Source: Providencia rustigianii DSM 4541
GTDB taxonomy: Bacteria > Pseudomonadota > Gammaproteobacteria > Enterobacterales > Enterobacteriaceae
DNA: 64,000 nt
Assembly (NCBI RefSeq): GCF_000156395.1
Contig: NZ_GG703820.1
Coordinates: 234,325 to 298,324, forward strand
Direction of reading: 5' to 3'
Below are positions 29,481 to 41,511 of this stretch, one piece after another (position 1 is the first letter of the stretch; each line of letters begins with the position of its first letter). Under the pieces are notes generated by a model. That model was given only the letters and a program-made list of their open reading frames with translations. It was not told where the DNA came from and did not search any database. A program made the position numbers and the translations under genes.

Positions 29481-30644
29481 TTATTTTGCGTTTTGACGTG
29501 GTGTGTTTTGACGATATTCATTTATTAAATCAATGAAGTGGTCAAAAAGACCGGCTGCATCATGAGGACCAGAACTCGCTTCTGGGTGACCTTGGAAACT
29601 GAATGCAGGTTTATCTGTGCGGTGGATACCTTGCAAGGTTCCATCAAACAGAGATTTATGCGTCACACGTAATGTATCGGGTAATGTCGACTCATCTACC
29701 GCAAAACCGTGGTTTTGAGCGGTGATCATCACAACATCTTTGTCTAAATCTTTAACTGGGTGGTTGGCGCCGTGGTGACCAAACTTCATTTTCACCGTGT
29801 TAGCACCGCTGGCTAACGCCAGTAATTGGTGACCTAAACAGATTCCGAATACCGGAATCTCAGTCTTCAGAAACTCTTGAATGGCGTTAATGGCATAGTC
29901 ACAAGGTGCTGGGTCGCCTGGGCCGTTAGATAAGAAAATACCATCTGGGTTCATGGCTAAAACGGTTTCTGCTGGAGTCGTTGCAGGAACCACCGTCAAG
30001 CGGCAACCACGGTCAACTAACATGCGCAGAATATTACGTTTGGCACCAAAATCATAAGCAACCACATGTAATGGTAATTCATCGGCCTTCGTTGCTGCGG
30101 GTTGCCCTTCATCTAGATTCCAAGAGCGTTGAGTCCAGCTATAAATTTCTTTGGTGCAGACTTCTTTGGCTAAATCCAGACCATTTAATCCCGTAAAGCC
30201 ACGCGCTTTTTCTAGTGCTAATGCGACATCAGGATTGTCACCGGCAATGATGCAACCATTTTGCGCACCTTTTTCTCTCAACAGGCGGGTTAATTTACGT
30301 GTGTCGATATCTGCAATAGCCACCACATTGTGACGTTTTAGATATTCAGACAATCCTTCCTGACCACGAAAGTTACTGTAGATTAATGGTAAGTCACGAA
30401 TGATGAGGCCTTGAGCATGTACTTTAGGAGATTCTTCGTCATCAGCATTAGTGCCGACATTACCAATATGGGGATAAGTGAGAGTAACAATTTGGCGGGA
30501 ATAGGAAGGGTCGGTAATTATTTCTTGATATCCGGTCATTGAAGTATTGAAAACGACTTCTCCAATAGCGGCCCCTTCAGCACCTATGGCGCGCCCGTGG
30601 AATTGGGTTCCGTCTTCCAGAACCAATATAGCTGACTTAATCAA
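29481..30644 (-). CDS. carA: carbamoyl-phosphate synthase small subunit CarA
   Basis: CarA is the glutamine amidotransferase subunit that supplies ammonia to CarB. I place the start at TTG 30644, six bases after CCGGAGG; the E. coli gene also starts with TTG, and the upstream in-frame ATG at 30671 lacks a site and adds nine non-conserved residues. This gives 387 residues. The class I GATase triad is visible: the nucleophile in [13 protein letters not shown], and His and Glu in [11 protein letters not shown]. Two arginine-box-like sequences lie just upstream. Confidence 0.96.
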   Translation of the reverse strand: MIKSAILVLEDGTQFHGRAIGAEGAAIGEVVFNTSMTGYQEIITDPSYSRQIVTLTYPHIGNVGTNADDEESPKVHAQGLIIRDLPLIYSNFRGQEGLSEYLKRHNVVAIADIDTRKLTRLLREKGAQNGCIIAGDNPDVALALEKARGFTGLNGLDLAKEVCTKEIYSWTQRSWNLDEGQPAATKADELPLHVVAYDFGAKRNILRMLVDRGCRLTVVPATTPAETVLAMNPDGIFLSNGPGDPAPCDYAINAIQEFLKTEIPVFGICLGHQLLALASGANTVKMKFGHHGANHPVKDLDKDVVMITAQNHGFAVDESTLPDTLRVTHKSLFDGTLQGIHRTDKPAFSFQGHPEASSGPHDAAGLFDHFIDLINEYRQNTPRQNAK

Positions 30645-30677
30645 AACACCCTCCGGAGAATAATCAATCACGTTTTT

Positions 30678-30710
30678 TGCATATTAATTCAGATTTTGCA
30701 ATCTAAATCA
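30678..30710 (-). promoter_or_regulatory. candidate ARG boxes upstream of carA
   Basis: TGCATATTAATTCA (30678-30691) differs at one position from the 14-base core TGAAT-WWWW-ATTCA of ArgR sites. A weaker copy, TGCAATCTAAATCA, follows at 30697-30710, offset by 19 bases where 21 is usual. Arginine repression of carAB is established in E. coli. Confidence 0.5.
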
Positions 30711-31030
30711 ATGCCAAAATGAGTTTTTAAGCAGATTTTTGGCAAATTGCGCGCATTCTAATGATGAGATAGGGTCTTGTCTAGAAAAAAATGCTTTTTT
30801 TTCACATTTACCTTACTTTTTTACTTTATTACCTACTTTTTAGTCGAGAAGGCAATGAAATAACTATTCATAGGTAGAAAAGCAAACGATTAATAGCAAA
30901 GAAAAGTTAAAAATGATGATAACGCAGTCAGAAGTGAATCCAAAGTTAAATTTTCAATGAAAAACAATGGAAATAAAACACAAAACAACAACAAACAATA
31001 AACTAAATAAAAAATAAATTCATAACACTT

Positions 31031-31060
31031 AAAACAAAGCATCATTAAATAATGATGCTT
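31031..31060 (-). terminator. dapB terminator
   Basis: AAGCATCATT (31037-31046) and AATGATGCTT (31051-31060) form a perfect 10-bp stem with a four-base loop. The leftward RNA then reads TTGTTTTAA. Confidence 0.7.
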
Positions 31061-31089
31061 GATTTTATTATGATTTTTATTTAAAAAAA

Positions 31090-32010
<921 letters not shown>

Positions 32011-32084
32011 TTAATAAAAGCGTAGAAAGGGAAATGATTATCAGAAAAATTTGTATCGTAGGGGATAAAATGAGGAAATAGAGC

Positions 32085-32114
32085 GTGATAGCCATGCTTA
32101 ACAATGGCTATCAC
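32085..32114 (-). repeat. hairpin downstream of ispH
   Basis: GTGATAGCCAT (32085-32095) and ATGGCTATCAC (32104-32114) form an 11-bp perfect stem. The T-rich side faces rightward where no gene ends. On the leftward ispH transcript only a C/T-rich tail follows. It could be a weak terminator or an mRNA 3'-end stabiliser. Confidence 0.5.
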
Positions 32115-32131
32115 TTTATTAATTTTTTAAA

Positions 32132-33085
32132 TTAGCTAATTTCTTTGACGTCGACGCGTAACTCTTTCGGTACTTCAAATACGATATTCTCTTCGCGCCC
32201 TTGCAGCTCGACAACAGAATCTGCACCTAACGCTTTCAAACGATCAATAACTTGGCGAACTAAAATATCTGGCGCGGATGCCCCTGCTGTTAAGCCAATA
32301 ATTTGCTTACCCACTAACCAGTCAGTCTGGATATCTTCTGCACCGTCAATTAAGAAAGCCGCTTTTCCCATTCGAGATGCTAGCTCTGCCAAACGGTTAG
32401 AATTCGAGGAGTTTTTCGATCCCACAACCAGAACGATATCCGCTTTTTCAGCTAACTCACGCGCCGCTTCTTGGCGGTTAGTCGTTGCATAGCAAATATC
32501 ATCTTTGCGTGGTCCGACAATGTTCGGGAAACGGCGAGTTAAAGCGTCGATCACATCGGAGGTATCATCCACCGAAAGCGTGGTTTGGGTCATAAAACAC
32601 AGGTTATTTTCATCTTTTACCTGTAAATGCCAAACATCGTCAGGGCTTTCCACGAGATACATTCCCCCTTCAGGGTTACTGTATTGCCCCATGGTGCCTT
32701 CGACTTCTGGGTGACCCGCATGCCCAATTAAAATGGCTTCTTTGCCTTTACGGCTCGCTCTTGCCACTTCCATATGGACTTTTGTCACTAATGGGCAAGT
32801 CGCATCAAACAACATGGTTAAATCACGTGAACGAGCTTCTTGGCGGATAGCTTGAGAAACGCCGTGAGCAGAGAAGATTAAAATCGAGCCATCTGGGACT
32901 TCTGAAATATCTTCAATGAAAATAGCGCCGCGCTGACGTAAATCATCCACCACATAGCGGTTATGTACCACTTCATGACGCACATAAATTGGTGCGCCAT
33001 AAATTTCTAACGCACGCTCAACAATACTGATTGCACGGTCAACACCCGCACAAAATCCACGAGGATTAGCCATTAATATTTGCAT
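32132..33085 (-). CDS. ispH: 4-hydroxy-3-methylbut-2-enyl diphosphate reductase IspH
   Basis: IspH is the last enzyme of the MEP isoprenoid pathway, a [4Fe-4S] reductase giving IPP and DMAPP. The 317-residue protein starts [18 protein letters not shown], where Cys12 is a cluster ligand. The other ligands lie in [12 protein letters not shown] near residue 96 and GASAPDILV near 224 (with the cysteine replaced locally by the usual TAGAS context). HEVVHN and HPEVEGT supply substrate-binding histidines. It overlaps the end of fkpB by 20 bases, in the conserved ileS-lspA-fkpB-ispH operon. Confidence 0.97.
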   Translation of the reverse strand: MQILMANPRGFCAGVDRAISIVERALEIYGAPIYVRHEVVHNRYVVDDLRQRGAIFIEDISEVPDGSILIFSAHGVSQAIRQEARSRDLTMLFDATCPLVTKVHMEVARASRKGKEAILIGHAGHPEVEGTMGQYSNPEGGMYLVESPDDVWHLQVKDENNLCFMTQTTLSVDDTSDVIDALTRRFPNIVGPRKDDICYATTNRQEAARELAEKADIVLVVGSKNSSNSNRLAELASRMGKAAFLIDGAEDIQTDWLVGKQIIGLTAGASAPDILVRQVIDRLKALGADSVVELQGREENIVFEVPKELRVDVKEIS

Positions 33086-33536
33086 GTTGACTCTCCAATT
33101 GTGGGTCTATTTCGATAACTTCAATTTCAAACGTAATCTGCTGTTCAGCCAGTGGATGGTTAAAATCAACCGTAATAGATTCCCCTTCAATGGACTTTAC
33201 AACACCCGGTATTTCACTGCCATTCATTGAAGTAAACAGCATGATAGTGCCAATTTCAGGAATGCCTGTATCCATAAAATCACGTAATGAAAAGTATTGC
33301 ATTAGATCTGGATTATGCTTCCCAAATACCGTATCCCCAGCCAAAGAGAATGTCTTCTTGTCACCAACTGAAAGCCCAATTAATTGCGCTTCCAATTCGG
33401 GGGATAGAGAATCATTGCCGAGGACAAATAACGCAGGTTTTCCTTGTGCAAGAGAGGAATCCGCCGTTGAGCCGTCTTCCAATTTCAATGTGAAATGCAG
33501 TAAAACAGAACTCTGCGGCTGTATTTGAGTAGACAT
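33066..33536 (-). CDS. fkpB: FKBP-type peptidyl-prolyl isomerase FkpB (SlpA)
   Basis: A small SlyD-like FKBP, 156 residues, with peptidyl-prolyl isomerase and chaperone activity. It begins with the family pattern [19 protein letters not shown] and has the interrupting chaperone flap around residues 75-125, then [21 protein letters not shown]. It lies between lspA and ispH, as in E. coli. The last 20 bases overlap ispH, suggesting coupled translation. Confidence 0.94.
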   Translation of the reverse strand: MSTQIQPQSSVLLHFTLKLEDGSTADSSLAQGKPALFVLGNDSLSPELEAQLIGLSVGDKKTFSLAGDTVFGKHNPDLMQYFSLRDFMDTGIPEIGTIMLFTSMNGSEIPGVVKSIEGESITVDFNHPLAEQQITFEIEVIEIDPQLESQHANING

Positions 33537-33564
33537 ATCTAAACCTATTTTCTGTCATAAAATT

Positions 33565-33586
33565 CAGCCCGGCTATATCCGGGCTG
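33565..33586 (-). promoter_or_regulatory. intercistronic hairpin between lspA and fkpB
   Basis: CAGCCCGG (33565-33572) pairs perfectly with CCGGGCTG (33579-33586) over a six-base loop. AATTTTAT follows on the transcript, so it may be a leaky terminator that lowers fkpB-ispH expression relative to ileS-lspA. Confidence 0.6.
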
Positions 33587-33638
33587 TGATTATTAATGTG
33601 CAATATCAGGTTTTTAGTAACCTATCGCGCTATCTGCT

Positions 33639-34142
33639 CTATTTGGTGTCTTCTTGCTTGGGTTTCTCAGGCAAAAAGCCTTCAAATATGACTAATGCTG
33701 CGCCAATACAAATCGCCATATCCGCTAGATTGAAAGTCGGCCAATGCCAGTCGCCGACATAAAAATCAATATAATCGACAACAAAGCCATGGACGAGTCG
33801 GTCAAATAAATTACCGATTGCTCCCCCGATAATCAATGCATAAGCAATGTTGCTGAGGCGTTTTTTAACACTTTGACGATACATCATCACCATTAAGATG
33901 ATAGAAATCGCAATCGCAATTCCAGCAAAGAACCAACGTTGCCAGCCGCCTTTATCCGCCAGAAAACTAAATGCGGCTCCAAAGTTTTGAGCATACATAA
34001 TGTTAAAAAACGGAATCACTGGATGTGCTTCATACAGAACCAGGTCTTTTAAGACTAAATGCTTAATCCCTAAATCTGCGATGATAATCACAACCGTTAG
34101 CCACAGCCAACGCAAACCCGTAGAACAAATAGGTGTTTTCAT
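33639..34142 (-). CDS. lspA: lipoprotein signal peptidase LspA
   Basis: LspA is the inner-membrane aspartyl protease that removes signal peptides from diacylated prolipoproteins. The 167-residue protein has four hydrophobic segments and the two catalytic aspartate motifs: [20 protein letters not shown] near residues 115-135 supplies both NxxD and the later Asp. Its start overlaps the ileS stop by one base, so the genes are translationally coupled. Confidence 0.96.
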   Translation of the reverse strand: MKTPICSTGLRWLWLTVVIIIADLGIKHLVLKDLVLYEAHPVIPFFNIMYAQNFGAAFSFLADKGGWQRWFFAGIAIAISIILMVMMYRQSVKKRLSNIAYALIIGGAIGNLFDRLVHGFVVDYIDFYVGDWHWPTFNLADMAICIGAALVIFEGFLPEKPKQEDTK

Positions 34143-36952
34143 TAAGCAAACTTACGCAATTCACCGTTACCGGCTACGTTAGTCACACAGCGACCACAAA
34201 TATCTGGTTGTTCAGCCACTGCACCAATATCACTAGCATAGTGCCAGCAACGAGGGCATTTTTCACCCGCTGCTTTATTAAAGGTAATTTTCAGACCTTT
34301 CAGTTCGCTCTGCTGTGCATCTGCTGGAGCCGTTGCAATATCAGCAACATTCGCTTGAGATGTTAGCAATGCGAAACGCAGTTCATCACCTAAACTATTC
34401 AGCTTCGCTGCCAGTTCTGGATCTGCGTATAAGGTCACAGAGGCTTCCAGAGAACCACCAATGTGTTTATCTGTACGCGCTTGTTCCAGAACCTTGTTCA
34501 CTTCGTCACGAACCGCTAATAAGTCAGCCCAGAAGTTATCATTCATCGCTTCAGAAGCATCTAAACCAAATAAAGCGTCGTACCATTCTTCAGTGAGAAC
34601 AAACTGTGAACGCTTACCTGGCAATTCTCTCCAGATTTCATCCGATGTGAAGGACAGAACTGGCGCGATCCAACGAACTAACGCTTCCACGATATGGAAC
34701 AGTGCCGTCTGGCAGCTACGACGAGCTAAGCCATCACTTTTCGCAGTGTACTGACGGTCTTTGATAATATCGAGGTAGAATGAGCCCATTTCGATCGAAC
34801 AGAAATGCATTAAACGTTGGATAACGCCTAAGAAATCATACTCATCATACGCTTTTGTAATCTCTTTTTGAGCCTCAAGCGCACGACCTACCGCCCAACG
34901 ATCTAACACCACCATATCTTCTGGTTTCACCATATCAGTTTCTGGATTGAAACCATTTAAGTTTGCCAGTAAGAAACGTGCGGTGTTACGAATACGGCGG
35001 TAAGAATCTGCTGCACGTTTTAAGATTTCATCAGAAACGGCGATTTCGCCAGTATAATCTGTTGATGCAACCCAAAGACGTAAGATATCCGCACCCAGTT
35101 TGTTCATGACTTCTTGTGGGCTCACTGTGTTGCCTAAAGACTTAGACATCTTACGGCCTTGGCCATCTACAGTGAAACCATGAGTCAATACTTGGCGATA
35201 AGGCGCTTTACCTTTCATCGCGGTAGACAGCATCAATGAAGACATGAACCAGCCGCGATGCTGGTCTGAACCTTCCAGATACATATCTGCGGAATTCCCG
35301 TGGAATTCTGGACGCGCATCAACCACAGCAAAGTGGGTCGATCCTGAATCGAACCATACGTCTAACGTATCTGGAACTTTGCGATAGCTTTCCGCATCTG
35401 CGCCTAACAACTCAGCAGCGTCAAGATCCCACCATGCTTGAATACCATCGACTTCAACACGCTTAGCAACCTCTTCCATTAACTCTAAGGTACGTGGGTG
35501 CAGTTCTTCGGTGTCTTTGTGTACGAATAACGACATTGGGGTACCCCAAGTACGTTGACGAGAAATACACCAATCCGGGCGGTTTTCAACCATTGATTCA
35601 ATACGGGCGCGCCCCCAACCAGGGATCCACTGAACGATATCAATTTCTTTCAGAGATTGTTTACGCAGACCGTTTTTATCCATGCCGATAAACCATTGTG
35701 GTGTCGCACGGAAAATAACGGGCGTCTTGTGGCGCCAGCAACATGGATAGCTGTGAGAAATAGCTTTTTTGTACATCAGTAAGCCTTTCTCATTTAAAAT
35801 ATCCAGCACCACATCGTTGGCTTTAAAAATAAATAAGCCATCTAATGTTGGGTAGGTATTGGGTAAGAAACAACCATCTGGACCCACTGGGTTTGCGGTT
35901 TCTAAACCATATTTTTGACCGACCACATAGTCTTCAGGGCCATGACCCGGTGCAGTATGAACCGCACCAGTACCCGCATCTAACGTCACGTGGTCACCTA
36001 AAATTGCAGGTACATCAAAGCCCATAAATGGATGTTCGAAGCGCAATAATTCTAATGCGCGGCCTTCACATTCACCCAATACAGTCCATGACTCAATACC
36101 GACCGTTTTCATCACATCTTCAACAAGGTCAGTTGCCAGAATGACTAAATCACCATTGGCATCGACCAGAGAGTATTTGAATTCTGGATTCAACGAAATC
36201 GCACGGTTTGCTGGCAAGGTCCAAGGCGTTGTCGTCCAGATCACTAAAGATGGGACTTTATCACTAGCAACACCAAATTTTTCGCATACCGCTTTGCTAT
36301 CTACCGCAGGGAAGCGAACATAGATAGATGGCGACGTTTTGTCGTAATACTCAACTTCAGCTTCTGCCAGTGAAGAACCACATGCGGTACACCAGTGAAC
36401 AGGTTTTGCTCCTTTCACTAAGTGGCCGTTGGCGATAGTTTTTGCTAATGCGCGGATGATGTTCGCTTCGGTTTTAAAATCCATGGTCAGGTAAGGTTTA
36501 TCCCACTCACCTAACACACCTAAACGGATAAAATCAGCTTTTTGCCCTTCGATTTGCTCTTTAGCATATTCACGGCATTTCGCACGAAATTCAGCGGCGG
36601 AAACTTTTTCCCCTGGTTTACCCACGATTTGTTCAACTTTGTGTTCAATAGGTAAGCCATGGCAATCCCAACCAGGGATGTATGGGGAATCAAAGCCCGC
36701 CAGCCCTTTGGATTTAATAATAATATCTTTGAGAATTTTGTTTACTGAGTGACCAATATGAATACTGCCGTTCGCATACGGAGGACCGTCGTGCAGAATA
36801 AACGTCTTCTTGCCCGATTTTGCTTTACGGATTGCCTGATACAAACCTTCTTTGTACCAGCGCTCTAACATCTGTGGTTCGCGTTTAGCGAGATCGCCAC
36901 GCATTGGGAACCCTGTTTCTGGTAGATTCAGGGTATTTTTATAGTCACTCAT
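34142..36952 (-). CDS. ileS: isoleucyl-tRNA synthetase IleS
   Basis: A class I aminoacyl-tRNA synthetase of 936 residues that charges tRNA-Ile and edits mischarged valine. The HIGH motif appears in [12 protein letters not shown] near residue 61-72 and the KMSKS loop in [10 protein letters not shown] near 601-610. The C-terminal zinc module is intact ([12 protein letters not shown] and CGRCVTN). Length matches E. coli (938). It follows ribF by 28 bases, starting the conserved ribF-ileS-lspA-fkpB-ispH cluster. Confidence 0.98.
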   Translation of the reverse strand: MSDYKNTLNLPETGFPMRGDLAKREPQMLERWYKEGLYQAIRKAKSGKKTFILHDGPPYANGSIHIGHSVNKILKDIIIKSKGLAGFDSPYIPGWDCHGLPIEHKVEQIVGKPGEKVSAAEFRAKCREYAKEQIEGQKADFIRLGVLGEWDKPYLTMDFKTEANIIRALAKTIANGHLVKGAKPVHWCTACGSSLAEAEVEYYDKTSPSIYVRFPAVDSKAVCEKFGVASDKVPSLVIWTTTPWTLPANRAISLNPEFKYSLVDANGDLVILATDLVEDVMKTVGIESWTVLGECEGRALELLRFEHPFMGFDVPAILGDHVTLDAGTGAVHTAPGHGPEDYVVGQKYGLETANPVGPDGCFLPNTYPTLDGLFIFKANDVVLDILNEKGLLMYKKAISHSYPCCWRHKTPVIFRATPQWFIGMDKNGLRKQSLKEIDIVQWIPGWGRARIESMVENRPDWCISRQRTWGTPMSLFVHKDTEELHPRTLELMEEVAKRVEVDGIQAWWDLDAAELLGADAESYRKVPDTLDVWFDSGSTHFAVVDARPEFHGNSADMYLEGSDQHRGWFMSSLMLSTAMKGKAPYRQVLTHGFTVDGQGRKMSKSLGNTVSPQEVMNKLGADILRLWVASTDYTGEIAVSDEILKRAADSYRRIRNTARFLLANLNGFNPETDMVKPEDMVVLDRWAVGRALEAQKEITKAYDEYDFLGVIQRLMHFCSIEMGSFYLDIIKDRQYTAKSDGLARRSCQTALFHIVEALVRWIAPVLSFTSDEIWRELPGKRSQFVLTEEWYDALFGLDASEAMNDNFWADLLAVRDEVNKVLEQARTDKHIGGSLEASVTLYADPELAAKLNSLGDELRFALLTSQANVADIATAPADAQQSELKGLKITFNKAAGEKCPRCWHYASDIGAVAEQPDICGRCVTNVAGNGELRKFA

Positions 36953-36980
36953 CGATTCTCAGTTCCAATTTTCCGCTAAA

Positions 36981-37919
36981 TTATCTGATTCCAATTGCTG
37001 CGAGGTATTCCCTTGCGGCAACTACATCATTAGCAATTTGCTCCTTCAGCGCGTCTAGGGAAGCAAACCGCTGTTCATCACGTAATTTTTTACGTAACAC
37101 TACGTCAATATGACGCCCATATAGATCCATGTTGGCATCAATAAGATGGACTTCTAACTGGGTACCTTTTCCAGATACCGTTGGGCGTGTGCCAATATTT
37201 GCCACACCCGGTAGAGGCTTATCGCCTAAACCATGAACTTCTACAGCATACACGCCAGTCACTGGTGTGACTAAACGTTTTAACGGTAGGTTTGCTGTCG
37301 GAAAACCTATCGTGCGACCAAGTTGATTACCATGAACAACACGACCGCTAATGCAGTACGTGTGACCTAATAAATTTTCGGCTAATACGAGGTTATTTTC
37401 TTGGATCGCTTTGCGAATTGCCGTACTGCTAATGCGTATACCTGAATCACAGAAGCTTTCAGTATCTGCAACCTCAAAGCCGAGCCTTTCACCTGCTTGC
37501 TGCAAAAAGGTGAAATCTCCCATGCGATTTTTTCCGAATCTAAAATCATCACCAATCGCAAGGTATTTAACCCCAAGTTTGTCGACCAGTAAGTCAGACA
37601 CGAAAGCTTCAGGCGTTAGTGAAGCAAAATGCTGGTTAAACTCGACACACAATAGGTAATCCACCCCGCTATCAGCAAGGTATTTTACTTTATCTCTCAG
37701 GCGAGTTAATCGAGCAGGCGCCTTATCCCCTGTAAAAAACTCAAGAGGTTGTGGCTCGAAAATCATCACAACAGTAGGTAGTCCTAACTGCTTGCCTTTG
37801 AGCTTCAAATTTTGAAGTAACACTTGGTGTCCGCGATGAACACCATCAAAATTACCAATAGTCAGCACGCAACCATGATGGTACGAGCGGATATTCTGTA
37901 TACCGCGAATTAGCTCCAT
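36981..37919 (-). CDS. ribF: bifunctional riboflavin kinase/FAD synthetase RibF
   Basis: RibF phosphorylates riboflavin to FMN and adenylylates FMN to FAD. The 312-residue protein has an N-terminal nucleotidyltransferase domain (LTIGNFDGVHRGHQVLL near 20-36, ISSTAIRKAI near 160) and a C-terminal flavokinase domain (GRVVHGNQLGRTIGFPTANL near 188-207, GVANIGTRPTV). It is divergent from rpsT across a 599-base gap and heads the ileS operon. Confidence 0.97.
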   Translation of the reverse strand: MELIRGIQNIRSYHHGCVLTIGNFDGVHRGHQVLLQNLKLKGKQLGLPTVVMIFEPQPLEFFTGDKAPARLTRLRDKVKYLADSGVDYLLCVEFNQHFASLTPEAFVSDLLVDKLGVKYLAIGDDFRFGKNRMGDFTFLQQAGERLGFEVADTESFCDSGIRISSTAIRKAIQENNLVLAENLLGHTYCISGRVVHGNQLGRTIGFPTANLPLKRLVTPVTGVYAVEVHGLGDKPLPGVANIGTRPTVSGKGTQLEVHLIDANMDLYGRHIDVVLRKKLRDEQRFASLDALKEQIANDVVAAREYLAAIGIR

Positions 37920-38518
37920 AACAGGCTCAATACCGAGGAAATTGCAGGATTATACCTTGTACGACGCATAAGGTTAACCTAAGTTCGTAAAAGCTTTCAT
38001 TAAACCCTATTTTTTTGATTTCTACACTATTTAATCAAATGATTTTACACTGTTCAGCCAGCATTCGCACGAGGCGGGCTCACTAATCACATCTGAGTAG
38101 AGTGGGATATCAAAAAGTTGGGATAACCAGTGGGTTATCAATACAACAAATTTCCGCTGAGGTCTCTAAAAATATTCAATTTTTATCGTTTTATCCTCAG
38201 CGATTTTACTTGAAACCATGCGCAGTACAAAAAACAGGCAAAATATGGGTAAATTCGAGCTTGTTGACCTATTGATATCCCTAAAAAAATTTATTCACCA
38301 AAAATGATTTGCATTATCTGCCATCAATTATGCTTTTTTTCATGCTAAGATCTGTATTCTTCTAATATTTACTGATAGAATCTTGCACCATTCACAACGC
38401 ATGTTGACATCGAAGTACACGATGTTTATTTGCACAAATCCATTGACAAATGAAGGGCGACAGGGCATATTCCTCGACCTTTGAATTGTCCTCATAGAAT
38501 ACATTTGGGAGTTGGACC
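37920..38518. other. ribF-rpsT divergent intergenic region
   Basis: This 599-base gap holds the promoters of both genes. A good rpsT promoter is at 38404-38432. Two hairpins are unexplained: GATAACC/GGTTATC at 38122-38139 and CGCTGAGG (38155-38162) with CCTCAGCG (38195-38202). No coding sequence was recognised. Confidence 0.5.
38404..38432 (+). promoter_or_regulatory. sigma-70 promoter of rpsT
   Basis: A perfect -35 TTGACA (38404-38409), a 17-base spacer, and -10 TATTTG (38427-38432) lie about 87 bases before the rpsT start. Confidence 0.6.
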
Positions 38519-38779
38519 TTGGCTAATATCAAATCAGCTAAGAAACGTGCCGTTCAGTCAGAGAAACGTCGCCAGCACAATGCTAGCCGTCGCTCTATGG
38601 TACGTACTTTTATCAAGAAAGTTTACCTTGCTATCGCTGCTGGCGATAAAGAAGCTGCACAGAAAGCATTCAATGACATGCAACCGCTTGTTGATCGCCA
38701 TGCTAGTAAAGGCTTGATCCACAAAAACAAAGCAGCACGTCATAAAGCTAACTTAGTTGCTCAAATCAAAGCAATGTAA
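38519..38779 (+). CDS. rpsT: 30S ribosomal protein S20
   Basis: An 86-residue, strongly basic three-helix protein that binds 16S rRNA early in 30S assembly. It begins [18 protein letters not shown] after a TTG start codon, the same unusual start as in E. coli rpsT, where it is part of autogenous translational control. GGGAG is seven bases upstream. It is transcribed opposite to ribF and ends at a terminator shared with nhaR. Confidence 0.98.
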   Translation: MANIKSAKKRAVQSEKRRQHNASRRSMVRTFIKKVYLAIAAGDKEAAQKAFNDMQPLVDRHASKGLIHKNKAARHKANLVAQIKAM

Positions 38780-38798
38780 TTTCGCTTCTTGATTACTA

Positions 38799-38827
38799 AA
38801 AAAACCGGCTTAGGCCGGTTTTTTTGT
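38799..38827. terminator. bidirectional terminator between rpsT and nhaR
   Basis: AACCGGC (38803-38809) and GCCGGTT (38814-38820) form a GC-rich stem flanked by an A run on the left and a T run on the right, so it can serve both convergent genes. Confidence 0.85.
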
Positions 38828-38830
38828 CTG

Positions 38831-39754
38831 CTAGACTTTTTGTTCGAGACTATCAAAAGGTGTTGAGAACAAATCAGAGAAGTCTTTATTACAGACTCGT
38901 TGTACCGCCGGATGTTGGATCATTCTTTCGGCAAAAATCACATAATACTCTTCTTTTACGCTGTCTAACCGCCCTATTTCCTCAACTTCATTGTCTGCAA
39001 AAATATCTAATGCGTATAAAGATGGTGCAACAAATATTGCATTGTGATACATCCCAAATGCTTTCATTAGCGCCGCATCATCAAATTCGCCAAGTACTTC
39101 AACTTGTAAGTTTTGATTACGTATCCACGTTAGCAGGTGACGACCTAGCATAGAACGGCGCCCCGGAATTAATAGTCGACGCTCTTCAAGGCATTCTGGG
39201 AAAGGTTTCTTCGGCACAGGCTGACGACAGAAAAAGCTTACGCTACACTCCCCTAATTTAACCGAGAACAGCCCTTCTTGCTGTGAAGAGTCCACTGGGC
39301 AGTCAGATAAAATCATATCCAATTTATGTTGGCTAAGCTGCTCCAGTAGGAGTTCATGGGTCGATTCAAAACAGCGCAAATGAATTTGCTCATGCTCCAC
39401 AACTGCCGTTTCTAATACTCGACTCACCAAACGTTTCGATAATGCATCAGCAACGCCCACATCAAACAATAGGTTAGATTCCCGACTATAGTTAACGATA
39501 TCGAGCATCTCTTGGCTGAGCATAAACATTTTATCCGCATAACGGAAAATCAATTGCCCTAGTTCTGAAGGTACTAAACCACGCCCTTGGCGTTTAAACA
39601 ATTTACCGCCCAAACGCTCTTCAAGGGCTTTTATCTGCCCTGTGATAGTTTGTGGAGTCAGATAAAGTGCTTCTGCTGCCCCAACGACAGAACCTTCTTT
39701 ACAGACATGCCAAAAATAGTAAAGATGGTTAAAATTTAGATGTGAAACCCGCAT
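38831..39754 (-). CDS. nhaR: LysR-family activator NhaR
   Basis: NhaR is a sodium-responsive LysR regulator that activates nhaA in E. coli. The 307-residue protein has an N-terminal winged helix-turn-helix ([40 protein letters not shown], residues 5-45) and a C-terminal effector domain. It lies downstream of nhaA in the same direction, with a 160-base gap that may hold its own promoter, and converges with rpsT, exactly as in E. coli. Confidence 0.93.
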   Translation of the reverse strand: MRVSHLNFNHLYYFWHVCKEGSVVGAAEALYLTPQTITGQIKALEERLGGKLFKRQGRGLVPSELGQLIFRYADKMFMLSQEMLDIVNYSRESNLLFDVGVADALSKRLVSRVLETAVVEHEQIHLRCFESTHELLLEQLSQHKLDMILSDCPVDSSQQEGLFSVKLGECSVSFFCRQPVPKKPFPECLEERRLLIPGRRSMLGRHLLTWIRNQNLQVEVLGEFDDAALMKAFGMYHNAIFVAPSLYALDIFADNEVEEIGRLDSVKEEYYVIFAERMIQHPAVQRVCNKDFSDLFSTPFDSLEQKV

Positions 39755-39914
39755 ATCGATTCCTTTTGTATCGCCAATAATTGTCGTAGTACATACTGAC
39801 CATACGATTTACCTGTTCCCATCATTCAGGAGTTATAAAGTTAAAATACCCGCAGTAAAGTACTTATACCACGGGTATATCATAGATGATTGACTCGGAA
39901 ATTCTTACTAATAA

Positions 39915-41117
39915 TTACGCTTTAGATGTTAATTCATCATCTGATTGAGTCACCTTTGGTTTTGGCAAGACAATCCTTAACATCACATAGCCTAACAATG
40001 CCGCAGTGGTAGAACCAATTAAAATTCCCAGTCTAGAGTATGTACTATACACCTCATCTAACCCTTCAAAGGCTAGACCAGTGATAAATATAGACATGGT
40101 AAAACCGATCCCACAAAGTACAGATACTGCGAATACTTGCTTCAAGTTAATCGACTCCGGTAATTTCGCCAATCCTACTTTTACCGAAATCCAACTAAAT
40201 AAGAAAATACCGATCGGTTTGCCGAAAATTAACCCAGCAGCAACGCCTAAAGGTAATGGACTCATTAATCCATCAAAAGTCACTCCATTCAGTTGAACAC
40301 CTGAATTGGCAAATGCGAATATCGGTAAAATTAAATAAACCACCCAAGGGTGAAGCATGTGCTCCAGTTCTTCTGAAGGTTTAGTACCATTCGTTCCACG
40401 CAATGGAATTAAGAAACCGACGATCACACCCGCTAACGTAGCATGTACACCTGACTTCAAGATACATACCCATAAGATAAGCCCAATGACAAGATAAGCC
40501 GCCGTATTTTCCACTCGACGCCAGTTCATCAAAATCAGGATCGCCACACATAATGCCGCCAGCCCCAACGCAATCATGGAGACCGAATTTGTATAAAAGA
40601 ACGCAATAATTACGATAACACCTAAGTCATCAATAATCGCTAACGCCAGTAGAAACACTTTTAATTGAGTTGGTACTCTTTTACCTAATAGCGCCATCAC
40701 ACCCAGTGCAAATGCAATATCCGTTGCAGCTGGAATTGCCCAACCTTGACGAGTTACGTCATCTGCACCATTAAATGCAAGATAAACTAACGCCGGTGCC
40801 AACATTCCGCCTAAAGCTGCAATAGCTGGAAATATCGCTTGGTCACGCCCCGCGAGGGATCCTTCCAATAATTCACGCTTTACTTCAAGACCAACAACTA
40901 AGAAAAAAACAGCCATAAGGAAATCATTAATCCATAAAATTAATGGCTTATCTAATTCTAGTGAAGATATTTTAATTGCTACCGGAATATCTAAAAATTG
41001 CTGGTAAGCCCCTTGTAATGGCGAGTTAGCCATTATCAATGCGACTATGGCAGCAATAATCAGGAGTAGCCCTCCTGCTGCTTCTAATTTTAAAAATTTA
41101 CGAATAATTGCTGTCAT
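39915..41117 (-). CDS. nhaA: Na+/H+ antiporter NhaA
   Basis: A 12-helix inner-membrane antiporter that exports Na+ or Li+ in exchange for two protons at alkaline pH. The 400-residue protein carries the ion-site aspartates in [14 protein letters not shown] (the Asp pair near 165-166) and the nearby [16 protein letters not shown] (Asp near 135). [10 protein letters not shown] and [15 protein letters not shown] are further family motifs. It is slightly longer than the E. coli protein because of a charged tail. It is regulated by the adjacent nhaR in E. coli. Confidence 0.96.
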   Translation of the reverse strand: MTAIIRKFLKLEAAGGLLLIIAAIVALIMANSPLQGAYQQFLDIPVAIKISSLELDKPLILWINDFLMAVFFLVVGLEVKRELLEGSLAGRDQAIFPAIAALGGMLAPALVYLAFNGADDVTRQGWAIPAATDIAFALGVMALLGKRVPTQLKVFLLALAIIDDLGVIVIIAFFYTNSVSMIALGLAALCVAILILMNWRRVENTAAYLVIGLILWVCILKSGVHATLAGVIVGFLIPLRGTNGTKPSEELEHMLHPWVVYLILPIFAFANSGVQLNGVTFDGLMSPLPLGVAAGLIFGKPIGIFLFSWISVKVGLAKLPESINLKQVFAVSVLCGIGFTMSIFITGLAFEGLDEVYSTYSRLGILIGSTTAALLGYVMLRIVLPKPKVTQSDDELTSKA

Positions 41118-41511
41118 ATGTATAACCTCAAAAAATGTTTTTGAATGTTAATAGTATGCTAATCATTAATTCGTAAAAAATCGTTTATTTATGCATTAAT
41201 GATCGTTTTTTCCGAATCATTAGTATTTAATATCACAACAAATGATAATAAATCGTTAATTTCACTATAGACAATTATTCTAAAAACAAACAATAAATTT
41301 ACTTAGTAAAGCGCTTTAAAAATTCAATTTTTTTAGGGACTAATAAGACGGTATCAATTTTTGAACAGTAAAAATAATCGTTTATTTTTGTTTTCGAAGC
41401 GCTTCGCAAAAATAGAATCAAAGTTCAATATCGAAGAGCTTAAGCTTCACAAAAAAATCGAATTAATGAATACTGAATGGATTGTTAGGCCATCGGCTCC
41501 CTGTTTATATT
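41118..41511. promoter_or_regulatory. nhaA-EamA divergent control region
   Basis: A 394-base AT-rich gap. Two perfect 12-base palindromes with the same AAGCGCTT core, TAAAGCGCTTTA (41307-41318) and CGAAGCGCTTCG (41395-41406), are 88 bases apart centre to centre. Their central CG resembles LacI/GalR-family operators. The short frame 41361-41582 through this gap has no coding support. Confidence 0.5.

Larger units (their letters stand above)
30645..31089 (-). promoter_or_regulatory. carAB upstream control region
   Basis: This 445-base AT-rich gap between dapB and carA contains ARG-box-like sequences near the start codon (30678-30691 and 30697-30710), a weak PurR-like GCAAACG-containing sequence near 30881-30890, and the dapB terminator at 31031-31060. 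E. coli carAB has tandem promoters with ArgR, PurR and other inputs, so a complex region is expected. No small gene was seen. Confidence 0.5.

Noticed and set aside
30853-30871. AATGAAATAACTATTCATA as a third ARG box
   Set aside because: The two half-sites TGAA and ATTCA are one base too far apart for the ArgR consensus, and the site is over 200 bases from carA.
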